From a virus, in IMG/VR virus record IMGVR_UViG_3300027985_000378, positions 1-23,520 of that record: a stretch of 23,520 nt of DNA; one strand, given 5' to 3'. A program made the translations under genes and the position numbers. Shown piece after piece: positions 11,791 to 17,336 of the stretch (its first letter is position 1; every line of letters begins with the position of its first letter). The notes beneath the pieces are model-generated. The model saw only the letters and a list, made by a program, of their open reading frames with translations. It was not told the origin of the DNA and searched no databases.

Positions 11791-13680
11791 ATGGAACGAA
11801 CAGTTCGAAACCTTCCCATGTTGACCGGTCGCGCCGTGTTCATGCCTGACACGGTGGACGAGGAAAAGCGCACCGTCGAACTCGTGTGGACGAGCGGAGC
11901 GCGAGTGCTTCGCGGATATTGGGACCAGTTCTGGGAGGAGCTGAGTCTCGACCCTAAGCACGTTCGCATGGGACGTCTGAACAACGGCGCTCCGCTGCTC
12001 GATTCGCATTCGATGTATCGGGTCAGTGATGTGCTCGGCGTTGTCGAGTCCGCTCGCCTAGAAAAGAACCGAGGCGTTGCAGTCGTCAGATTCGCAAAGG
12101 CCGAGGACGACCCCGAGGCTGACAAGGTTTTCCGCAAGGTCAAGGACGGGATTCTCCAGAACATCAGTGTTGGCTATCGCGTCCACAAGTTCGAGCAGAC
12201 AGATGGTGCCGACGGAGACATTCCGATTCGCCTCGCAGTCGATTGGGAGCCACACGAGCTTTCGATCGTTCCTGTAGGCGCAGACGACGAGGCCGGATTC
12301 AGGTCCGCTCAGAAGCTCGAAACGCCTTGTGAACTCATTTCTGCGGCGCGTAGCCGCGCCTTGCCGCAGGACGCGGCCAAACCGGAGGAGCAAATGGCAG
12401 AGCAGGCTGAAAAGACCGCTGCGGCCCCCGCCGCCGCGCCCACCGACAACAGCGCCGATCGTATCGCGTCGCTCGAAAAGAGCGTCGAGCGAATGGCCAG
12501 CATCATGGAGCGCATTGCTCCGCAGACGAACTTCGGCGCGCAGGTCGCCGATGCGTCTCGTTCGATCGATGGCGCTCCGGCTATCGCGCAGTTCGGAAAG
12601 CGCAGGCAGCGCGCGCCCATCGAGCCCGGCAAGGATGAAGGCCGCGGGATCGCTCGGGTCGCGATGTCCGTCGCGCTCTCGCGCATGACGCCAGGCATGG
12701 GCTACGAGGACGCGGCCAAGGAACTCGGATTCGGCGAGACGGCTGACGCGATGGATCGCGAGCGCGGCTATCGGCGCGCGCTCGGCGAGTCGAGCATCGC
12801 CAGCGGCGGCGCCTTCGTGCCCGAGGAGTTCGCGGACACGTTCATTTCCGAGCTGGGCGCCAAGGCCGTAGTGCGGTCGCTCATCCCTCAGTCGAGCGTG
12901 CTTCGCGTGACGCGCGGTGACTCGCTCTCGATCCCGGAACTGACCTCGCGGCCGACCTCGGCGTTCCTCGGTGAGGCCCAGAGTCCGACGAACTCGACTC
13001 CCGGGACCGGCCTCAAGAACATCCCGCTGCACTACATGTCGACCGAGGTCGTCATCGGGAAGGACTGGCTGCTCGACGTCGCCAACGCAGACATGATGGT
13101 CCGCGACATCATGGTCCGCAGCGCCGCCGCGCGTGAGGATCTCGCGCTCGTCGAGGGCAGCGGAAGCGAGTACGAGCCCAAGGGCATCAAGCTCTTCGCT
13201 GGCAACAGCCAGGCGGCGCAGTCGAGCCCGACGTACCAGAAGACGATCGACGACCTCGACGCGCTCATCTACTTCCTCGAGCAGAACAACGTCGACATCG
13301 ATCCCTCGATGTGCGGCTACATCGGCGCACCGCGGCACTACAAGGGGCTGCGCGGCTTCCAGGACGCGCAGGGCAACCGGCGCTGGCGTGAGGAGATGCG
13401 CGGCAACAACACGCTCAACGGCCACCGCTTCGTCAGCTCGTCTCAGCTTTCGACCACCGGAGCCGCGTCCGCGTTCTACTTCGGCAACTTCTCGCACGCG
13501 ATCATCGCCGAGAAGATGGCGATGGAGATCGAGGAGGACTCGACCTACACGAGCGGCGGCGTCGCCAAAAGCGCATCGAGCGCACGTCAGACCGTCCTTC
13601 GCCTGTGGCGGCGGTTCGGGTTCGGCGTGACGCACCCCGAGGCGTTCGCCTACCTGAGCACCGTCACTTGGGGCGCCTAA
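11791..13680 (+). CDS. fused prohead protease and HK97-type major capsid protein (629 aa)
   Basis: One uninterrupted frame encodes two functions that are usually separate. Residues 1-180 match the S78 prohead protease: LLDSHSM with the catalytic His (H73), the strand VRFAKAEDDPEADKVFRKVK, then ILQNISVGYR with the catalytic Ser (S126) and EPHELSIVPVGAD. Residues 195-250 are a Gln/Ala-rich linker and short coiled coil (RIASLEKSVERMASIMERIA), like the scaffolding delta domain. Residues 285-629 are the HK97 capsid fold (SIASGGAFVPEEFADTFISE, TEVVIGKDWLLD, later FYFGNFSHAIIAEK). The protease would cut itself and the linker during maturation. ATG at 11791 is chosen; the frame upstream overlaps the portal gene. 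No stop or shift separates the parts. Confidence 0.88.
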   Translation: MERTVRNLPMLTGRAVFMPDTVDEEKRTVELVWTSGARVLRGYWDQFWEELSLDPKHVRMGRLNNGAPLLDSHSMYRVSDVLGVVESARLEKNRGVAVVRFAKAEDDPEADKVFRKVKDGILQNISVGYRVHKFEQTDGADGDIPIRLAVDWEPHELSIVPVGADDEAGFRSAQKLETPCELISAARSRALPQDAAKPEEQMAEQAEKTAAAPAAAPTDNSADRIASLEKSVERMASIMERIAPQTNFGAQVADASRSIDGAPAIAQFGKRRQRAPIEPGKDEGRGIARVAMSVALSRMTPGMGYEDAAKELGFGETADAMDRERGYRRALGESSIASGGAFVPEEFADTFISELGAKAVVRSLIPQSSVLRVTRGDSLSIPELTSRPTSAFLGEAQSPTNSTPGTGLKNIPLHYMSTEVVIGKDWLLDVANADMMVRDIMVRSAAAREDLALVEGSGSEYEPKGIKLFAGNSQAAQSSPTYQKTIDDLDALIYFLEQNNVDIDPSMCGYIGAPRHYKGLRGFQDAQGNRRWREEMRGNNTLNGHRFVSSSQLSTTGAASAFYFGNFSHAIIAEKMAMEIEEDSTYTSGGVAKSASSARQTVLRLWRRFGFGVTHPEAFAYLSTVTWGA

Positions 13681-13691
13681 TCTGACCGATA

Positions 13692-13715
13692 GCCGGGCCG
13701 AGTGATCGGCCCGGC
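13692..13715 (+). terminator. strong hairpin after the capsid gene
   Basis: A perfect 10-bp stem, GCCGGGCCGA with TCGGCCCGGC, encloses the four-base loop GTGA directly after the capsid stop. No T-run follows, so it is not a classic intrinsic terminator. It may stabilise the abundant capsid mRNA or attenuate transcription into the next gene. Confidence 0.45.
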
Positions 13716-13737
13716 ATCTCTCACGGAGATTCAAGAA

Positions 13738-14184
13738 ATGAAGAACGCGAAGGATATCGGAAGTCAGATCAAGCCCAAGTACGTCGGCGGAGGCACTGCG
13801 ACCGCGGCCGGGACCGGCGACAATACCGCCGTCAACGGCGCGGATCTCGGGCGCGTCGGCTACCAGTCGGCGGTGCTCGTGATCGCGTACACCGCGACGC
13901 TGACCGAGGACAAGACGCTCTCGTTCGCGATCTCGCACGAGGACTCGCCGGACGGCTCGACCCGTTCGACTGCCGTGGTCGATCAGGCCGCGACCGTCGC
14001 CGCGACCGGCCCTGCAGGCGGCGGGACCGTGACCGGCATCGTGGAGGTCGACGCCGACCTGAGCGGCGCCAACGCCTATCGGCGCTACATCATCACCCCT
14101 GACCTCAACGCCAGCAGCACTGACACCTGTGCATGGCGCGCGGTCTGGATCCTCGGCGGCGCTGACGTGGTTCCCGCGGTCTAA
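13738..14184 (+). CDS. capsid-associated protein, possible head decoration (148 aa)
   Basis: The protein begins MKNAKDIGSQIKPKYVGGGT and is rich in Gly, Ala, Thr and Asp with beta-strand character (YQSAVLVIAYTATL, KTLSFAISHEDSPDGST, RRYIITPDL). It sits between the capsid and the head-tail connector, a slot often filled by decoration or small head proteins in HK97-like phages. ATG at 13738 has a GGAG upstream and avoids a hairpin. Both flanks carry strong hairpins, so it may be expressed as a separate unit with the capsid. The decoration role is inferred from position and composition. Confidence 0.6.
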   Translation: MKNAKDIGSQIKPKYVGGGTATAAGTGDNTAVNGADLGRVGYQSAVLVIAYTATLTEDKTLSFAISHEDSPDGSTRSTAVVDQAATVAATGPAGGGTVTGIVEVDADLSGANAYRRYIITPDLNASSTDTCAWRAVWILGGADVVPAV

Positions 14185-14185
14185 A

Positions 14186-14240
14186 CCCCGGGCCTGAGTA
14201 GCAACGAGCCCGGGGCGCACTGCGTCCCGGGCTTTCTGTT
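14186..14240 (+). terminator. terminator/attenuator-like alternative hairpins
   Basis: Three complementary segments lie after the stop at 14184: CCCCGGGC (14186-14193), GCCCGGGG (14208-14215) and CCCGGGCT (14226-14233) followed by TTTCTGTT. The middle segment can pair with either flank, giving an antiterminator-like or a terminator-like structure. It could limit readthrough from head to connector and tail genes. Confidence 0.55.
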
Positions 14241-14249
14241 GAGGTGACC

Positions 14250-14849
14250 GTGGCTCTATCGGCAAACGCGCTCACGACATGGGCGACACTCAAAGACGCT
14301 CTGTCGCTCTCCGACGACTCTCAGCAGTCGCGCGGGGAGCGGCTGATCGCAGTGTCGAGCGATCTGATTGAGAGCTACTGCGGACGCGCGTTCGCATACT
14401 CGGACACTGCCTCCGAGCGCTTGGTGCCGAGTGGAACGAACCGGCTCGTGTTGACGCGCCTGCCCGTGATCTCCGTCGAGTCAGTCGAATGGGACGGCTC
14501 GGCAGTGGACGACTACGAGCTTGAGGACAGCGCGCTCGGGTTCGTCTGGCGCGACGGCGGTTGGCCTACCAATGATCGCGTCCCGGCTGGCGTTGCGCTC
14601 GAGCCGCGGCCGGGGACCAGCCAGAGAACGATCGTCGTCTCATTCGCGGGCGGCTACGTCACTCCGGCGCAGGCGACAGCAGAATTGCCCCGCACGCTCC
14701 CATTCGATCTAGAGCAGGCGTGCCTGGACACGGCTTGCTCGCTGTGGCGTCGAGTTGGCTCGGACGTTTCGCTGCCTGACTATGCCGCGGAGTCTCCGCT
14801 GCCTGAGCTCGTGCGCTCCGTGCTCGATCGCTACCGGGTGATCCTGTGA
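14250..14849 (+). CDS. head-tail connector, gp6-like (199 aa)
   Basis: The protein has the layout of HK97 gp6-type adaptors: an N-terminal LTTWATLKDALSLSDD helix, RLIAVSSDLIESYCGRAFAY, a beta-rich middle (LVLTRLPVISVESVEWDG) and a C-terminal helical part (DLEQACLDTACSLWRRV). These rings sit under the portal and prepare it for tail joining. GTG at 14250 is chosen over GTG at 14244 because GAGG (14241-14244) is correctly spaced only for the later codon. It is coupled to the next gene by GTGA. Confidence 0.78.
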   Translation: MALSANALTTWATLKDALSLSDDSQQSRGERLIAVSSDLIESYCGRAFAYSDTASERLVPSGTNRLVLTRLPVISVESVEWDGSAVDDYELEDSALGFVWRDGGWPTNDRVPAGVALEPRPGTSQRTIVVSFAGGYVTPAQATAELPRTLPFDLEQACLDTACSLWRRVGSDVSLPDYAAESPLPELVRSVLDRYRVIL

Positions 14850-15238
14850 GCGAGCTGCGCGGACTTGGAGATCTGCTGAAGAATCTCGACAAGTCGATCG
14901 AGCGCATCAAGGACGCGGCCGACGTTGCGGTCTATGAGGCCGGGGCTGACATCGCAGACAAAGCACAGGCCGAGGTTCCGCGCGTGACTGGACGGCTGGC
15001 AAACAGCGCGTTCGTGACCGAGCCGCGAGACTGCGCAGTGACGGTTGGCTATGGCGTCGAGTATGCGGCAGAGGTTCACGAGGAGCCGGAATCCGACGGC
15101 CACAAATGGTTTGAGCAGTCGGTCAACGCGAGTGCGTCTGGGTTCGCCCAACGCATCAGAGAGCGCACCGCGCGTGCCTTGGCGTCTGGCGAGCAGCTTC
15201 CCGGTCCGCGCTATTCGACGCGGCCAACGGAGGGATGA
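14846..15238 (+). CDS. HK97 gp10-like tail-completion protein (130 aa)
   Basis: The sequence runs LRGLGDLLKNLDKSIERIKD, then AGADIADKAQAEVPRVTGRL and YGVEYAAEVHEE, the pattern of the HK97 gp10 family, small neck/tail-joining proteins. The PxxTGxL element before a strand and the YAxxxHE element are typical. GTG at 14846 overlaps the connector stop (GTGA). Order (connector, gp10, terminator) is the usual one for siphoviruses. Confidence 0.78.
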   Translation: MSELRGLGDLLKNLDKSIERIKDAADVAVYEAGADIADKAQAEVPRVTGRLANSAFVTEPRDCAVTVGYGVEYAAEVHEEPESDGHKWFEQSVNASASGFAQRIRERTARALASGEQLPGPRYSTRPTEG

Positions 15239-15651
15239 TGGCAGAGGCAGACGCGTCCGTGCTGTCGATCCTGTCGACCGTGAGCGGCCTCAAATCCGGC
15301 GAGAGCCTGTTCCTCGGGCCCGAGGTTGCGCACCAAGAGAAAGGCGCCCGATCGTCCGTGTTCGTGCTCGATACGGGCGGACCGATCAACTCAGCGTTTG
15401 TCGGGGGCTACGGTGACTGGCGCGTGCGAACCGTCCAAGTGTTCGTGCGCTCGGACCAGTACGGCTACGAGGGAGGGCAGGCGCTCGCCCGTGCGTGTTT
15501 CGATGCGATCCATTGGGCCGACCTGAGCGCGTCCGGGTTCCTGTCGTGCGTCGTGCGCGATGCTGGCCCGGTCTATCTTCCGCCGCGCGATTCGAAGCGA
15601 CAACACCGCTGGTCGATCAATGTGGAGCTGCGCCAGATAGTCGAAGGGTAA
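15238..15651 (+). CDS. tail terminator / minor capsid-type protein (137 aa)
   Basis: The protein begins MAEADASVLSILSTVSGLKS and has WRVRTVQVFVRSDQYGYEGG, ALARACFDAIHWADLSASGF and a C-terminal RWSINVELRQIVEG strand, matching the small tail-terminator family that caps the tube at the neck. Of two adjacent ATGs, the second (15238) is chosen because GGAGG (15229-15233) abuts the first too closely. It ends at a GTAAGCGCGA copy. Confidence 0.68.
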   Translation: MAEADASVLSILSTVSGLKSGESLFLGPEVAHQEKGARSSVFVLDTGGPINSAFVGGYGDWRVRTVQVFVRSDQYGYEGGQALARACFDAIHWADLSASGFLSCVVRDAGPVYLPPRDSKRQHRWSINVELRQIVEG

Positions 15652-15657
15652 GCGCGA
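15648..15657 (+). repeat. intercistronic repeat, short copy GTAAGCGCGA
   Basis: The ten bases match the core of the 14-bp repeats at 10481 and 11766 and again contain the stop codon of the upstream gene. Confidence 0.4.
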
Positions 15658-15677
15658 TCCTCGCAGCACTGGAGGAT
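15657..15677 (+). promoter_or_regulatory. hairpin enclosing the ribosome binding site of the first tail tube gene
   Basis: ATCCTC (15657-15662) can pair with GAGGAT (15672-15677) across a nine-base loop. The second arm contains the GGAGG that serves the ATG at 15683, so folding would hide it. The stem is only six base pairs. Confidence 0.35.
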
Positions 15678-15682
15678 TGCAA

Positions 15683-16093
15683 ATGGCCCTGCTTGGCAAG
15701 GACGCAAAGATCTACGTTTCTGCAGAATCTGACGGTACGACATTCACCGAAGTTGGTGGCATCAACACGATTGACGACAATCCCGGATACGAGTCGGCAG
15801 ACACTTCGCACATGGGTGATGCTGCACCTCGCAAGCAACCGTCGCTGCACTCGTTCAGCGGTTCTGCATCTGGCGTTCGGGAGCAGACCGATGCAGGGCA
15901 GAACCTCGTTCGCGCTGCGGTTCAAGGACTCCTGCGCCTGTATGTCCGCGTAGAGGAGTCGTCTGGTGTCCACACCACTGCGCTTTGCGTTGTCAACTTG
16001 AAGCGCGGCGCCAAGCAGGGCCCTGACGCGCAGTCGTTCGCGTTCGACTACGAGATTGCTGGCGGCTCAGCCCCAACGTTCGTCAACAGCTAA
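15683..16093 (+). CDS. tail tube protein 1 (136 aa)
   Basis: The protein starts MALLGKDAKIYVSAESDGTT and contains EVGGINTIDDNPGYESADTS followed by HMGDAAPRKQPSLHSFSG, then a C-terminal FDYEIAGGSAPTFVNS. Beta-rich, with a conserved core (DTSH..GD....Q) shared with the next gene, it fits the siphovirus major tail tube family. ATG at 15683 has GGAGG seven bases upstream. It lies between the tail terminator and the chaperone/tape measure genes, the expected location for tube protein. Confidence 0.72.
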   Translation: MALLGKDAKIYVSAESDGTTFTEVGGINTIDDNPGYESADTSHMGDAAPRKQPSLHSFSGSASGVREQTDAGQNLVRAAVQGLLRLYVRVEESSGVHTTALCVVNLKRGAKQGPDAQSFAFDYEIAGGSAPTFVNS

Positions 16094-16104
16094 CGAGGTG
16101 AGCG

Positions 16105-16764
16105 ATGGCGCTGCTTGGTAGGCAGGCATCAATCAAGGTTGGCGGTACGCCTGTCGCCATGACTGACGAGCCGCTCAGCGATCTCGGCGATGAGCTGACG
16201 TACCAGATCAGCAACACGGCGAAGCAGGCGTTCGACCCGGAGACCGCAATCGCTGTCAAGGATGGCGGCGTTGACGTCGATGAGTCTGCCTACACTGTCG
16301 ACTACGCTCACGGGATCATCGTGTTCCAGTCGACGCCGGTTGGCGCTGCGACAGTTTCTGGCGCATACGTTCCGCTGCTTAGTGTAGCCGAGGCGCGCGG
16401 AGTAGACACCGACCAGACGCCAGAGAAGGTAGACGTTTCTCACTTTGGGGATCTGTCGAAGAGGCAGTTGTATAGCCGCCATCAGTGTTCGATCAGCTTC
16501 GAGCACCTTCACGGAAACAGCGAAGATCTCGATGCTGGAGCGGGCAGTTTCAAGCTCGGCGAGACGATCGGCAGCACGATCTTCGTCGAGGTCAATGACG
16601 GCTCCGAGAAGTTGCGCGGATGGTTCCTGCTCGAGAGCCAGAAGACCGCGATCTCGCTTGCCGATGCGATCGGCAAGACGGCCCAGGCAACCGGAGTTGT
16701 GCGCGATTGCGCGTCTGCCGTTGGTGGAAAGCGTAGCGAACAGGCTCTCTTTTCTTGGCGCTAG
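16105..16764 (+). CDS. tail tube-like protein 2, paralogue of the preceding gene (219 aa)
   Basis: The N-terminus MALLGRQASIKVGGTPVAMT parallels MALLGKDAKIYVS of the previous gene, and KVDVSHFGDLSKRQLYSRHQ parallels its DTSHMGD segment. It is 83 residues longer, with an added N-terminal region around FDPETAIAVKDGGVDVDESA. Tube proteins with an extra domain, or a second tube protein near the tip or terminator, are known in siphoviruses. GAGGTGA precedes the ATG. It may be the main tube subunit with protein 1 minor, or the reverse; sequence alone does not say. Confidence 0.68.
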   Translation: MALLGRQASIKVGGTPVAMTDEPLSDLGDELTYQISNTAKQAFDPETAIAVKDGGVDVDESAYTVDYAHGIIVFQSTPVGAATVSGAYVPLLSVAEARGVDTDQTPEKVDVSHFGDLSKRQLYSRHQCSISFEHLHGNSEDLDAGAGSFKLGETIGSTIFVEVNDGSEKLRGWFLLESQKTAISLADAIGKTAQATGVVRDCASAVGGKRSEQALFSWR

Positions 16765-16782
16765 TGCGCCTAGAGGTGAACG

Positions 16783-17199
16783 ATGGACCGCAAGGAATTG
16801 CGTGATCTGCTGCTCGGCTCTCAGCCGAAGCGCAAGAGCGAGATCGTCAATGTCGACGTGAACGGACGCGCGCTCGAGGTCGAGGTTCGCGCGCCGTCGA
16901 TGAAGGACGAGGAAGCGATTGGCAAGAAGGCAATCAGCGTCACTCCTCCTGCGCGGCCCGGCGGCGAGGTGAAGCTCGACCACTTCCCGGTCGAGAAGCG
17001 CATCTGGACGGCCATCAAGTGCTGCTTCGTTCCAGGCACGAACGAGCGCGTGTTCGAGCCCGCCGACGCCGAGGCGCTGCGCAACGCTCCGAGCGATTCC
17101 TGGCTCGCCAGGCTGGCCACTGCGGCCGAGAAGGCGATCGCAGTCGACGCCGAGGCCATCGAGGGAAACTCCGACGCGACGGCGACCGACTCCGAGTGA
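16783..17199 (+). CDS. tail assembly chaperone, short form (138 aa)
   Basis: The acidic-helical protein (MDRKELRDLLLGSQPKRKSE; EKRIWTAIKCCFVPGTNERV; then WLARLATAAEKAIAVDAEAI) sits just before the tape measure gene, the place of lambda gpG. Such chaperones keep the tape measure soluble and recruit tube protein. The last codons include GAG GGA AAC, the slippery heptamer GGGAAAC in the right phase, so a fraction of ribosomes should shift by -1 into the downstream frame. GAGGTGAACG precedes the ATG. Confidence 0.78.
   Translation: MDRKELRDLLLGSQPKRKSEIVNVDVNGRALEVEVRAPSMKDEEAIGKKAISVTPPARPGGEVKLDHFPVEKRIWTAIKCCFVPGTNERVFEPADAEALRNAPSDSWLARLATAAEKAIAVDAEAIEGNSDATATDSE
17163..17169 (+). promoter_or_regulatory. 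-1 programmed frameshift slippery site GGGAAAC
   Basis: G GGA AAC is in the X XXY YYZ phase relative to the chaperone start (codon 127 ends at 17163). A -1 slip reads CTC from 17169 and continues to the stop at 17331-17333, giving a 183-residue fused chaperone. Lambda uses GGGAAAG at the same gene junction. Confidence 0.7.
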
Positions 17200-17333
17200 T
17201 CGCCGTCGCGGTAGAGCTCGGCATGCTGCCCGATGAGGTCGCCGAGAAGTTGACGCGCGAAGGCCTCGAGGAGCTGTGGGCATTCTTCAAGATCCGCAAC
17301 GAGGAGATCGAGCGGAAGGCAAAGGAGCGGTAA
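17196..17333 (+). CDS. tail assembly chaperone downstream frame (T-like part)
   Basis: The frame encodes (V)IAVAVELGMLPDEVAEKLTR and then EGLEELWAFFKIRNEEIERK, a helical segment like the gpT part of tail chaperones, and lies immediately before the tape measure start. It is in the -1 phase relative to the short chaperone, so it is best read as the C-terminal extension made by slippage at GGGAAAC; the fused product would have 129 residues from the first frame and 54 from this one. A GTG at 17196 overlapping the upstream TGA could also start it separately (45 residues), the coupling style used elsewhere here. Confidence 0.68.
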   Translation: MIAVAVELGMLPDEVAEKLTREGLEELWAFFKIRNEEIERKAKER

Positions 17334-17336
17334 GTC

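Noticed and set aside
14244-14249. GTG at 14244 as the connector start
   Set aside because: The ribosome binding site GAGG ends at its first base, leaving no spacer; GTG at 14250 is correctly spaced.
12058-14265. 735-codon open frame on the minus strand opposite the capsid gene
   Set aside because: It is a shadow of the codon bias of the protease-capsid gene: low complexity rich in Arg/Val/Asp/His, no domain, and it crosses the intergenic hairpins.
16129-17283. 384-codon minus-strand frame opposite tail tube and chaperone genes
   Set aside because: No motif or ribosome binding site, and it is fully opposite well-supported late genes.
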